Assembly (NCBI GenBank): GCA_038496675.1
Contig: CM076653.1
Coordinates: 10,069,751 to 10,133,750 of the forward strand
Origin: Rachycentron canadum
Taxonomy: Eukaryota > Chordata > Actinopteri > Carangiformes > Rachycentridae
Reading direction: 5' to 3'
Length of the DNA stretch: 64,000 bases
The translations under genes and the position numbers were made by a program. This document shows positions 14,788 through 24,918 of the stretch, piece by piece. Within the stretch, counting starts at the first letter, position 1; each line of letters begins with the position of its first letter. The notes beneath the pieces are model-generated. The model was not told the DNA's origin. It was given only the letters and a program-made list of their open reading frames with translations, and searched no databases.

Positions 14788-15815
14788 CTCACTACATACA
14801 TAGAGAATTTCATCCATTCACAACAATGGAGATAAATGTAATGGCCTTTTTTTTCCAAAGGCCTTTTTTTTTTTTTTTTTTTTTAAATATTATTATTTAA
14901 ATATTAACTAATATTAAATATTAACTGAAGTTGTGTTGAATAGTAAAAGGATTAATAACATATCAATACAAAAAAATTAAATAAAAATCTCACCTGTCTT
15001 GTCAGTGAGATGCACTGAGAGCCACCCATCATGTGGACCGTCTCCAGTTGTCATGGAGATGGCAGGGTTGTCATCATCTCCATGACAACTGGAGACGGTC
15101 CACATGATGGGTTGAATGATGACTTATCATTAAGTATAAAGTAAAAGTTGTAAAATGGAATTAAATGAGTTTTAACTCAGTTTATCTATAACAATGCACC
15201 AAAATGTTAAGTCCTAAGTCCATATTTGCCTTTAAAATCTTATTTATTTTGTTTTTTATGCATTTTGTTCCATTGGACTATAAAGTTGAATAAAGCTTAG
15301 TTTTAGTTTCAGTAAATAAACTCCAGAATTGTGTCATGTAGAAAATGGAGAAACTCAAGTAAAGTACAAGTTTCTAACAGTTGTTTTTTCAGTCCTACAC
15401 TTGACCTAATGTACTTTTATCCTTCCCACCACTGATGGAAACACCGTTTATTCACAGGCACCAGCTCAAAACCCCCAAAACCAGGCTGCACAGCCGCAAA
15501 CCGACCGATGGAGGCGGAAGCCTGGTGTCTTCCCGCCACCTGCTCCTGGACTCGTCCACAAACAGCCATGAAAATCTGCTCCTACCTCTCGAAGCTCTGG
15601 ACGGTGTAGCTTATGAGTGGTCGACCCAAAAACGAGCAGAACTGCTTCGGCGTTAGCAGCCCGGTTCTCTCTCCGGTGCCGCCGGCGGGTAGAACCACAG
15701 ACACCGGGAAGTCCACGCTGCGTCCCGCCGGCCGGTGGTCGCTCTTCCCGCCTTCGCCGGCTGGGAAAATCCCGGGATGAGCGGGCCTGTCCGGATCACA
15801 GTTTTCACCCTCCAT
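1558..15815 (-). CDS. crppa: D-ribitol-5-phosphate cytidylyltransferase (ISPD/CRPPA), 3' part missing at window edge
   Basis: The enzyme makes CDP-ribitol from CTP and ribitol-5-phosphate in the cytosol; CDP-ribitol feeds FKTN/FKRP for alpha-dystroglycan glycosylation. Coding exons on the minus strand: 15815-15586, 12983-12689, 10310-10161, 4288-4184, 3156-3111 and 1655-1558. All have AG acceptors (first exon apart) and GT donors, and the phases join cleanly. Exon 1 holds the glycine-rich nucleotide loop (LPAGGTGER, then TPKQF); exon 2 holds [11 protein letters not shown]; exon 3 holds [12 protein letters not shown] and [14 protein letters not shown]; exon 4 FGTEC and LWK; exon 5 VTYKRD. Exon 6 (CVVTGG...) starts the C-terminal Rossmann-like region. 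About 308 residues are present; the human protein has about 450, so the last exons should lie left of base 1. I chose the start at 15815 (MEGEN); an in-frame upstream ATG at 15881 would add a proline-rich stretch not expected in the family. The exon 2 donor after MEQG (12688) uses a GTCAGT site and fits the conserved G-AAGAIRP join. Introns 1 to 3 are large and repeat-bearing. Confidence 0.95.
1656..3110. other. crppa intron 5
   Basis: Contains the CA microsatellite; nothing else recognised. Confidence 0.8.
2577..2606. repeat. (CA)n microsatellite
   Basis: A CA run with one interruption in crppa intron 5; ORFs across it are artefacts. Confidence 0.95.
3157..4183. other. crppa intron 4
   Basis: AT-rich, unique-looking sequence; no feature recognised. 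Confidence 0.8.
4785..4880 (+). repeat. LINE/SINE 3' tail
   Basis: The pattern GCACTTTGTAAACTCTG then GGAATATAAATAAAGTAAA is typical of the 3' ends of fish L2/CR1-type retroposons. It lies in crppa intron 3. Confidence 0.5.
9027..9072. repeat. (GT)n microsatellite
   Basis: 46 bases of alternating GT in crppa intron 3. Confidence 0.97.
10311..12688. other. crppa intron 2
   Basis: Contains the hairpin at 12151-12176 and, at about 12270-12360, an AT-rich stretch starting GGGCTGTGCATAATGATT that looks like a fragment of a hAT-type fish element. Confidence 0.7.
12151..12176. repeat. Short hairpin next to an A-run
   Basis: AATTCTGTCTT and AAGACAGAATT are perfect 11-bp inverted arms around a TATT loop, directly after a run of A. 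It lies in crppa intron 2. Confidence 0.8.
14448..14486. repeat. (AT)n microsatellite left of the gap
   Basis: Alternating AT runs straight into the Ns. Confidence 0.97.
14487..14722. other. Assembly gap (236 Ns)
   Basis: A run of Ns inside crppa intron 1. AT-dinucleotide repeats flank it on both sides (14448-14486 and from 14733), so sequencing or assembly probably failed in a long AT repeat. The true gap length is unknown. Confidence 0.98.
14723..14794. repeat. AT microsatellite inside a perfect palindrome
   Basis: TAGTGAGATAAATA at the left is mirrored by TATTTATCTCACTA at the right, with only alternating AT between them. The whole 72 bases can fold on itself. It directly abuts the gap. 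Confidence 0.9.
15024..15112. repeat. Perfect 38-bp inverted repeat with a 13-nt loop
   Basis: Arm 15024-15061 begins ACCCATCATGTGGACC and ends CATGGAGATG. Arm 15075-15112 is its exact reverse complement. The spacer is 15062-15074. It lies in crppa intron 1, about 300 bases right of the assembly gap, and no mismatch or indel separates the arms. Confidence 0.95.
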
Positions 15816-15889
15816 ATTGATATAATTTACCTCCGTTACTTCATGGGTGGTGTCGTGGGGAGGGGGGGGGGGGGTCACCACAGATTATT

Positions 15890-16010
15890 CCCAATGTTGT
15901 CCATCCCAAACTGAGGGGCGGGGTGGAATAACACCGGCAACGTGGATGTGGATTTGGGAAAAACCGGCGTCGAGTTAGAGGACGTAAGGGCCTCACTTCC
16001 GGTGAGTACT
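15890..16010 (-). promoter_or_regulatory. Putative TATA-less promoter of crppa
   Basis: This GC-rich stretch lies just upstream of the crppa start. It has an Sp1-like GGGGCGGGG near 15914, a CRE-like GACGTAA near 15981 and an ETS-type ACTTCCGG at 15995-16002. No TATA box is seen. The motifs fit a housekeeping promoter; the transcription start is not determined. Confidence 0.45.
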
Positions 16011-16019
16011 TTCAAAATA

Positions 16020-17098
16020 AACACCCTTCAATTTTAATTGGTTTCCACGCAAAGTATTAAAGTGAATCTATTAGTTCCTTGTTTATTAAAAAAAGAAATC
16101 TGGTCTTTTGTTTATAAACCCACAACTGAAATAATTTAAAGCCTATCACAGATGATGCTCTAATTTGTTGTGTTTAATTGTATATTTTGGTTTTGAATTA
16201 AATATTACTGTTAATTAATGTTTGTGGTGAATTGGTACATTTTTATGAGCTCTTCATTTGTTTTGGCAGTAAAGACTTTACACAACTACTGATACAAGAT
16301 AAATGTACTGGTTTATTGTTGAAAGTAATTGAAAGGATTCCACTAAATATCAACAAATCCACCATGAACTATTCCAAGAGACACAAACTAAGCTTAGATA
16401 ATGTCTTTGCAGTAAATTACATTGAAGCATCGGAAGCAATATCACTGTTGCAAAAGGTACAGTAGAAAACAAAGAATCACAAGTTAGTCAATCAAATAAA
16501 TGTCATTTACAGAAGACAAATAAGTACTAAAGTATAAAAAAATGTAAACACTTGATTAATGAACCAGTCAAACTTTATTGCAGTTGAATCAAGAGGGGCA
16601 CTCCTGCAGAAACATGTATTATTCTCTCTGCTTTGCTTTGCACTCGGTTGTGTTTTAATCGATTTTGTTTGCGTCAGAATTTTTACTTTACTTTTAAAAG
16701 AGAAATAGTTTTATTTCCGGTCAAATTCAAGTAAAATCCCAAAACTTGACGAATCAGGCCGAGATTCTCGCGTGATTTCAGAGTCTCACGCTGCGGAAGG
16801 TTAACTGTGTTTGCAAGTCTCGCGGGATTCTGCTTTTAGACTAGAAAATTGATCAAAAACAGGCCAAGATTATTCTTAACTCTTACTGTGTTGGGGAGTG
16901 ATTCATGACACAGATATTGTGTCATTTTTTTTTTTTTTTTACAAATTCATTTACCCTTCACTGGAAAGGGGCATTTTCTCTGTAACTCCCTCGGTTTCGA
17001 CATCAAATCTTCAGCTTCAATGCGAATCCTCCTGCAGATTAAACACCATCATACCTGGCAAAGTCTCCACCGACAACAGCATGTGATAAAAAGTGATG
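16020..17098. other. Intergenic region between crppa and sostdc1
   Basis: AT-rich with a short GC-richer island around 16740-16830 carrying the TCTCGCG pair. No coding evidence. Confidence 0.7.
16764..16827. promoter_or_regulatory. Pair of TCTCGCG motifs
   Basis: TCTCGCGTGA at 16766-16775 and TCTCGCGGGA at 16818-16827 resemble the TCTCGCGAGA element found in CpG-type promoters. They stand between crppa and the sostdc1 3' end with no gene start recognised nearby. Confidence 0.35.
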
Positions 17099-17104
17099 TT
17101 TATT
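17099..17104 (-). promoter_or_regulatory. AATAAA polyadenylation signal of sostdc1
   Basis: AATAAA on the minus strand lies about 595 bases after the sostdc1 stop. It gives a 3' UTR of roughly 620 bases with no other gene in it. Confidence 0.55.
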
Positions 17105-17698
17105 TCATATAAAATTATTACAAGAATGAACGAAGCTTCTCCAGATTTCACCCACAGACTCACTCCATCTAAGCAAAACCTGTCATGTTATATGTTGCCA
17201 CAGAAAATATATTACATCATACATCATAAATCTTACATAGTAAAATTTTATAGACATGGCCGTGCTTCAAAAGGCAAAAAGAATTTGATATATGTACAAG
17301 TATTTACACAAGATTTTTTTGAGATGTTTGGTTGGTTACTGGTGTTGGTGCCTAAACAGGCAGATCTCTGTGTATAAAATGAATATAATGAGGGACACAT
17401 GCACATGGCTACATCTGGGACAATGTGGGTTGGTGTCGGGGGTCCTGAAAGCTCTGCAGACAGTAAACCCCAGGTCTGTTCACATTATCTTTAACCTCGT
17501 GGATTAAAATGTCGAGAAAAGTCCTCAGCCTGCCCCTTGGAGGTCTCCATCATAGTGAGGAACCAGCTTCACGTAAATCAAGTCCCAGTCACACTGAGAG
17601 ATAATCCACAGCTCTGGATGTGGTGTCTCAATATCACAGAGACCGAACTCCTGTAGGCTGATGTGGATCCAGAGCGAGTCTGTAAGTCTAGTGGCTTT

Positions 17699-19903
17699 TC
17701 AGGGTTCAGCCTCGGGCCAGTTCTCACTCAGCCGGTTCTTCTCCAGCCTCCTCTTGCTCTTGGCCTTGTGTTTGTGCAGCAGCTGCGGTGGCGACGCAGC
17801 CGGCTCCTCGAATTTGTTGCCTGACTCGTTGTGCTGCCTCGAGTACCTCTTGCACTTGCAGGAGGTGACCACGGTGATTTTGTAGGTTCTGGTGCTGCCG
17901 TCCTGGCACTGCAGCTGGATGCGCTGGGTGCGGGTCTTGTCGTTGACGCAGCGCCAGTCGTGGTTGCTGCTCCGGCGACTCCAGAGCTTCCTGCCATAGG
18001 CGCCGCCGATCCAGTTTTGAAGCATCTGAGCCGGGAGACACTCGCCAGCACACACCAGCTCCTTGATGGGGTTGATGCTGGTGCAGTGGCCATCAGAGAT
18101 GTACTTCGTGGACCTCAGCTCTCGGCATCCGATTTGACTTCGTTCTGTAAAAAAAAAAAACACAATTATTATTGATTATTAATCTTCCAACCTCTAGATG
18201 AATCAGTTCAGCTCGAATCAACACCTTGTTCATGTCTTGCTTTGTCTGACCAAGTTCAAAATAACCCAAATATTCAGTGTACAATCATATGACCCAGGAA
18301 AAGCTGGAGATCCTCACGTGTGAAGCTGAAAGAAACTAATAAAAGTCTTGCTGATTTTAAAAACTCCTAAAATATTTGCAAATCTTGTGCAGCTCCAATG
18401 ACAGATTCAGTTTCCTGAGAGATTTGATTGAGAGTTTCCTCTTCAGCTCTGATTGTGAGCGCTAACTTGCATATAACAGTAACACGAGTCATTATTTCAT
18501 CATCAAAGAAAGATAATACCTGATAATAGTGGATTACTGCCCAGCCCTTCACCCTGTACATTATATTCTAATGGCTATGAGCCTCTCTGCAGCCTGTGGC
18601 GAGTCACAGGAGCACAGGGATGGAGCACAATAGCACGCTGACCTTTCCACTTCAAAAAAGTTGAGGGACTATGGCTTCGTGAGGAAGAGAAACTTTCTTT
18701 ATTCCAGGGATTTGACAGGAGGATTATTTCTGTGCAGCATCTAAAACTATCTGCATTATTTTGCTGGAGGCTGTTACCCCCCCCCCCCACCGCTGTAACC
18801 CGAGCTCAGGTCCTTTAATACAGCTGCATGCACCTCAGTAATAACCCCCCCCTCACTTTTCCCTTTGTCAGTATTTGACGAATGAATGAGGCTCCATCTT
18901 CCTCCGTCTCTCCCTCTCTCTTACTCCCCGGCTCCCTCCCTTCCTTCCTTCATGGCTGCTGGGAGAACACCTCCATTCAGCCGCACTGACACCAGGTCAG
19001 CTGCCAAAGCCTGTCGGAGGCAGGCGTCTCTGCTGGGACTCGTGATTACAGGAGCAGAGACAGCGTACGACCGCACTGAGGCAGTTATTCTCTGAAATGT
19101 GCCATGTTTTATAATGTTCCATAATGTCTATGCAAGACTCTGTGGCATGTTTACAGTCGCTTCAGTGGAGTTTATGGGATTTTATGGCAGGGTTTTGTGG
19201 TTTTTAAGGGTAATGTGTCCAAACAATCGTGTAAATTGACAGAGATGGTGATGGGATTAAGTGTCTGATGAAACGGTCCAACATCGTCTCTCTGAAGTGC
19301 AGATGGAAAAGACCAAAGAGGAACATTTGACGCCTCAACCTGACTTTCATCAAGAGCTTTTTGCTGCATGCATCCTTCACTGAGTAAGAATCAAGAGATC
19401 AGGAACCTCCTGGTTAAGTTGTCTCATCTGTTCTTTACGCTCTTTTGGCAACATAAACTACAGAAGGTGAGACGTTGAATTACATGAATCCATTGCAAAG
19501 TCAGAGAAAGTCATCAGGACTATTTCACCTCATGCAAATTACCCCCCCCAAAAAAAAAAAAACTGAGAGAAGTCAACAGACTGTGCAGCAGTGACAGGGC
19601 AGTTTCCTAAGAAAGCGCCTAAAAGCATGAGATGCTCCCGCAGCAGCTCCGGAGCATCCTGGGAGCATCCTCCGGTCTCCTCGCCCACTCACCGTCTCTG
19701 TGGTGCGGCGGGCCGCCCGCTCCTCTGCCGCCGCTCCGCGCGCGGTTCAGGGACGCGTTGGCCTGAACCTCCGGCGCCGGCGCCGGCGCGCTGGCGTGCG
19801 TGAAGAGCAGCTCCGTGGCGTCGTTCTTGAAGCCCTGACAGCTCCTCAGCAGGACGCAGAGTACGAGCAGGGCGTGGCACGGCTCCCGCGCGCTCAGGTG
19901 CAT
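17699..19903 (-). CDS. sostdc1: Sclerostin domain-containing protein 1 (ectodin/Wise/USAG-1)
   Basis: SOSTDC1 is a secreted DAN-family cystine-knot protein that antagonises BMPs and modulates Wnt through LRP5/6. Two exons on the minus strand: 19903-19693 and 18144-17699 (stop 17701-17699), joined in phase 1, give 218 residues (human 206). Residues 1-24 are a hydrophobic signal peptide ending near SCQG, followed by the family hallmark FKNDATELLF. Residue 49 is in an N-A-S sequon. The cystine-knot domain starts at C77 (GCRELRSTKYISDG) and runs through CAGECLP, NWIGG, WSRRSS, WRCVNDKTRTQRIQLQC and CKCKRY. A second sequon, N-E-S, follows in RQHNESG. The tail is basic (KHKAKSKRR), as expected for heparan sulphate binding. 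Exon 1 carries an Ala/Pro-rich stretch (PAPAPEV) longer than in mammals. The gene sits between crppa and lrrc72, as in human. Paralogue a or b cannot be decided here. Confidence 0.97.
18145..19692. other. sostdc1 intron
   Basis: No repeats of note except C-runs at 18778-18789 and 18845-18852. Nothing else recognised. Confidence 0.75.
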
Positions 19904-20007
19904 GGTGGCCTGCGGGGGGGGGGAGGGAGGAGGAGATGAGACGTCGGCCCGGCCTGCGGCGGGCTGATGCTGGGTGGACTGTGTGCGAGCCTCCGCTGGT
20001 GCGTTGG

Positions 20008-20028
20008 TTTTATAGCACCGCTATAAAA
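20008..20028 (-). promoter_or_regulatory. sostdc1 core promoter: paired, mirror-image TATA boxes
   Basis: CTATAAAA on the minus strand (20015-20008) is about 105 bases upstream of the sostdc1 ATG, which predicts a transcription start near 19980 and a short 5' UTR. On the plus strand CTATAAAA lies at 20021-20028. Together they form a 9-bp inverted repeat, TTTTATAGC-acc-GCTATAAAA, so a TATA box faces each direction. The surrounding 200 bases are GC-rich. Confidence 0.6.
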
Positions 20029-20187
20029 GGTCCGCCTCTCGCTCTGGCAGCCGCTCAGGTGCGTCTCTGCCGGGACGCGCTGATTGGTGCACGTTCATTT
20101 CATATATATATACGTATAAACCCGCCCAGTGCTTTTATTTTGAAGACGTGAATTTGATCCTGGATGCAGAAGGGGATGCCTCTAGCC

Positions 20188-20211
20188 ATGATGATGATGA
20201 TGATGATGATG
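20188..20211. repeat. (ATG)n microsatellite upstream of sostdc1
   Basis: Eight ATG units about 180 bases upstream of the sostdc1 TATA boxes. Confidence 0.95.
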
Positions 20212-21054
20212 GGATTAAATGCCTGTGTAATTGGCCTCATTAACACATATAATGACTTCACTATCACCCATTAACAATCATCAAGAGACTTCGACATATA
20301 TAAGATTATAGCAACCAAAAACTTTTTTTTTCTTTTTGTTTCTTAAGACACAACAGTAATCACGTGGTATTTATTTATTATAAATCACAGACACCCCTCA
20401 TCAACTTCTCTGCAGATTAGTTAAATGTAAAATTGTTAATTATCTGTCTCTCCAGACTCGAGACTCCAGACTCAGGCAGACCAGAGGAAATACTATATGA
20501 AAACAGTTTTAAACTGTTGGTGGAAAGAAGGCTGCTTTCCAAAGTCAAGAAGTCCTGATAAGATCCCGGGTCAGCTTTTAGTTTTTGGTCCATATTCAGG
20601 TTTTCTAAATGCAGCAGTTTCATTCTAAATGAGACAGAAAGGTTTTGCTGCCATTAAATCACAGGTTATTTCTTCCAGGATTTAAAAAAAAAAAAACCTT
20701 AAAGATGAGATTTTCTCCAGCCTGTGAAAGCACATTATTTTATTCAAGAATAACAACAAAAATCTAAATTTTACCAGAGTTGGCAGATTCAGTATGTGAG
20801 GACTTAACTTGTTTTGGAGGATTGAAACCTCCACCTGTGATTATTTGCATTAAAGAGCTTCGTGTGACTGTTTTGTTCTTGGGCTGTGAGTTAAGGCAGA
20901 GTCTGGTTTTATACCGTTTAGTCTGTGCCACATTAGTTATAGTTCAGTCTGTGCAGTAAGAGCCTCCACAGTGAAGCAGAGGCTTGTCCTGTTTCTGGGT
21001 GAAAACCTCGTATCTTCAGGTATTAAAGGACCTGGGGTCCACCTTCTCCACTAA

Positions 21055-21185
21055 ATATGGTTTCTAAAAAACCAAGATGGCTGAGAAATGACGGAGAAAG
21101 TACGAACTCTGGGCTTCAGAACGGCAGCTCACAAACCAATGGTTGACGTCACAGTGGGTTGACACTTGGAGCTATTTTTTAAAAA
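21055..21185. repeat. Dispersed repeat family A, right-end fragment
   Basis: CCAAGATGGCTGAG, GGCAGCTCACAAACCAATGG and GGTTGACACTTGG match the right part of the copy at 54125-54510. Confidence 0.65.
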
Positions 21186-23847
21186 GTAAATATCACCAGG
21201 CCTGTTACATGAACTGTATAATCATAGAAAAACCTCGGTCATGATATCAGTCAACTGGAGAATTGTCCTGCCAACGACTGAGTTTGCTAAAATGTCAAGT
21301 TGCTCGTTTTGCATTTATTTTTACATGAAATCAACAATTTGTTCCAAAATAAAATAGAGAGAATATAATAGATATAAAAATAGAGCAGCAATTTAACCCT
21401 TTAAGCACCAGGGTTTTGGTTTAAAATTATGTTGTCATCAAGATTTCAAAAGGCCGTGGCTTGGAAGTGGTTAGAGATAAAGGCCGACTGTAAATGAGAA
21501 GAGATAGAGGATGTATCAGGGTCAAACGCGTCATCCTTCTCTGAGTGAGTGCTCCAGCCTGCCCCCCTCCAAATCAAACATTTCCTAGACCTGCCCCTTA
21601 TGCCTAAGAAGATGGGACGAGGCACCTAGAAGGTTCAACACTTCCCTGTTCAAGTCAACACATTAGCATTCGACTTGATGGCAGCAGTAGATGTGAACTG
21701 AGGGGATGATTATGGTCCATCCTGATGGGAGGGGGAGCAAATGTCTGCATTGTTCCACTTCAAAACCACAAATGTGAAGCCGATGGTGGTGCTAGAGGAA
21801 AAGACGGGAGGGCACAGAAGTTACATCGGGGGCAACGAATGTTTGTGGACAAATTCATGGCGAATTGTTTAGTAGTTGCAGAGGCATTTCAGTCTGTGGA
21901 GCATTAGCGTCACTGAAAAGACGAGATGTTTGCAGTTCTGTCAGTTAAAACTCATGAATGAAATCCAGACTGTATCTCAGGCAGCGCGGAGAAATAAGCG
22001 CCTTGTCTGTTAATTGTATACATGGAGGATAATATGTACCATAAATGATCAAAGGAGCTTCCCACACTTCAACAAACATGGTCAAACGGTCGGAGAATAT
22101 TGATGCTCTCATATGCTGTTTGTTTGACTCCACTCCAGGTACCAGATGCAGGACAAACTTCAATCACTGAGCAGTTTCACTGGATTTTCGTCTGAACTCT
22201 TTGACATCTGCTGTCTTGTCCGGTGTGTCAGACCCTGATTCAGTCCACAGCTGCTCATTTTTCACCACCGTCCTGCAGTAGCATTAATCACACATGTGTA
22301 CACAGCTGACGATTTAAGACACCAACTCATATTTTACCTCCTGCTTAGTTCCTCGCGTCGGATGTTCTCCATGTTGAAACTTGCCTTTCTGAGGCGCACG
22401 ATTAATTCAAGAATGAAAGCTGATATTGTCTGTGTGTAATTTGCTGTCTGTCTTTGTCGTCCTCTGCCTGCCTAACTCTCAATCCCTGTCAGTTACACAT
22501 CTAATGATTCGAGTGCCCAGACAAACTGGAGTCTTTGTGTGTCCACTGCACAAAACAAGGAGAGATATAATTACTTTTGTGGGGAACATTCAACCCGGGC
22601 TTGTCTTACTGATTTGAAAAGAGGCGTCGTGCAGGGACACTAATTGTTCCTCATGCGAGTGAAAGCTGATACGCGGATCACTTGTCTGTTTTATTATCAC
22701 ACCAGCACCTTTTTCAGGGCTGTGGCTCCTTTTCAGGATGGAGATGGAATAAAGGCCCGAGGTTGAGTCTTTTTTCTTTTTTTTTTTGAGTGAAAGGTTA
22801 TCACTCAAATCAGCAATGGAGGAGACACTCACATTCAGATGAACCACAGAGTTAAAACTGTGTCCACAAAATACGATTCAAGAAGCAACATGCTAACATA
22901 ACCCTGCTTGGCCTGTTAGCTTAGATATTTGTTTGTATTTTCAACTTTTCAAGTGATGCACCTTTGTTTTTTACGTTACAAGAGCGAGGAGTGTGAGGAT
23001 GAGGACATAAAATAACTTTATCTCATATACACCCACATCTAGCCTCTGTACAAGACAGAATTGGTCCAGATGTGAAGGAGGTAGTATCTGACAATCTTGC
23101 CGTACGTATATGGGCCAGATTTGGGCCGTGGAACCGGGCGTATACCGAGCTAGAAGAAAACAAGCACGTGGCCCGAGTATGGGCCAGATTTTATTTTTGT
23201 TATCTGCCCAAACAGGGGAGATAACAAAATAACAACATACAACACAGTGGGTGTATTAGTTGAGAACGGTTTTTGTGTTTTTAATTTTTGATTTTACCTG
23301 TAAACCCACAAACTACTAAAGTAAAAAGCTGTTCAATCCATTCCTTACACTTTTTCTCTTTTGGTTTTATAAACCAACTTCCAACCTTTTTAACTACAGA
23401 GTAAATGCAGGGTCATTTAAATGTTCCTTCCTGATTTTGATTTTAAAAAGCTCCTCGGCAGGTGAACCCAGCCTGTCATTAGGCTTCACACTCCGTTTCT
23501 GTTGTTGTTTCCTGTCTCTTTTGTTTTTCCTCAAACAGCGACACCAAAGCCTCATTCACTCCACTTCCGAGGGAAAATAAAGGACAACGTGGCCCCGCTC
23601 TTCTCAGGAAGCTGTTTACACTCCGACGCCCCTCTGAGCTCCTGATGAACCCCGGCTAAATGAATGCTGAAAGGTGAATATGATAGGCCCCCGGCCTTTG
23701 TCCCCTCACAATGTTAAGAAACAGAACGCTGGGCGCCGACTCCCACTCCTTCCACACTGAAACTCACCGGCAGAATTTCAGTTGCCCCTAACCCTCATGG
23801 GAAATGAAAGGTGGCTGGGTTAATAGCTCACTGACAAGCAGCGTGGC

Positions 23848-23882
23848 CGGGGGAGGGGGAGGGGGAGGGGGAGAGGGAGAGG
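23848..23882. repeat. (GGGGGA)n purine run with G-quadruplex potential
   Basis: Four successive GGGGGA-type units followed by GAGGGAGAGG, all purine on the plus strand. Four runs of at least three Gs separated by a single A meet the usual G4 pattern. Confidence 0.85.
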
Positions 23883-24886
23883 TACGCACTACACCTGGGA
23901 AAAAGTCAGGACACAAAGTTTGGAAAAGATCCCAACAGGAGACAAACAATAGATGAGGACTGTGTCTTAATCACTTCTGTTATTCCTTCAGATCGATCCG
24001 ATATGACAGACAATCGTACTTGAACTGACCACCGCTGTGCATGGCAGCTCCTCAGACACCCATAAACCGACCAGTAAGCTACTCCGAGTTCATCAGTTGA
24101 ATAGACAATTCACAAGAAATGACTTTGCAGGAATTTTGATGTATTATTAATGATTTAAATCAATTTTTTCCTGCAGAAATGGCAAAAATTCACTTTTAAA
24201 AGCCTCTAAAATCTGAATATTTGTTAGGTACTTTGTGTGTTTTTACTGTTCTGAGACAACAAAAGCAGTTTAAATACATTTCATACAAGTACATGTAATA
24301 TTTTATTTTTTTTACACTAAGCATCAAGAAAATAACTTTGAGAGCTAATAACGATGAAAATAAATACAGTTGACCTATGATGGACCAATACTTCTATTTT
24401 ACCATCTATTTTCTCAACACACACAATAAATGGAAGATACTTGATTAAACAATAACACAACATAGACAAACTGCACCAATGAAGGTCTTAAAACTAGATT
24501 TCAGCACAGAGCCCTTCTTCAAGATTGAGGACGTAGTTTAAACTGTGCTTCCGTGGTGCAAATCAAACTATACAGAACAAAATGAGATGAATGAACACAA
24601 TGTAAAGTGAAACACTGGAAACCTCAGTGTGACTAAAGCCGTAAACTCTTGACCTGGTTTATCTGTGAAATCTGGTGAAACACCCCCCTCTGCTGGTTTT
24701 TACCCGCCCTGCAGATGAATGATGACATTTAATCCCTGATCCAGACAAATATTAACACAAATGTTCCTAAATATTATTTTATCTGTGCATGAAAGGCAAA
24801 AAAAGAGAAGAAAAAAAAAAACAACAAAAACTTGTGCTTTTTTGTGAATTATGTTTTGTTTTGTTGTGATTTCAATCACAACAGCA

Positions 24887-24899
24887 GTTTCCTGGCAAC
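24887..24899 (+). promoter_or_regulatory. RFX X-box upstream of lrrc72
   Basis: GTTTCCTGGCAAC matches the X-box layout bound by RFX factors: GTTTCC, one spacer base, then a perfect GGCAAC half-site. It ends 20 bases before the proposed lrrc72 start codon. RFX sites close to the start are typical of motile-cilium genes. Confidence 0.55.
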
Positions 24900-24918
24900 A
24901 GGCTGGTGACAGACAATA

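Larger units (their letters stand above)
12984..15585. other. crppa intron 1
   Basis: Contains the gap, AT palindrome, T-runs at 14845-14884 and the 38-bp inverted repeat. No exon seen, although up to the gap length could be hidden. Confidence 0.75.
20030..24886. other. Intergenic region between sostdc1 and lrrc72
   Basis: Divergent upstream regions of both genes. Holds the ATG microsatellite, a family A repeat (21055), a GGGCCAGATTT-containing fish repeat at 23105-23195, the G-rich run at 23848, and unique stretches at 21940-22160 and 23560-23830. No coding exon seen. Confidence 0.7.

Noticed and set aside
14395..14817. ORFs reading through the Ns
   Set aside because: They consist of Ile-Tyr repeats from AT dinucleotides and unknown bases.
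15582..15881. Longer crppa start at 15881
   Set aside because: It is in frame but adds 22 residues with a proline run over a G-rich tract; family members begin near the MEGEN position, so 15815 was kept.
17724..18175. Several ORFs over 100 codons on both strands across sostdc1 exon 2
   Set aside because: Shadows of the cystine-knot exon; no domain in those frames.
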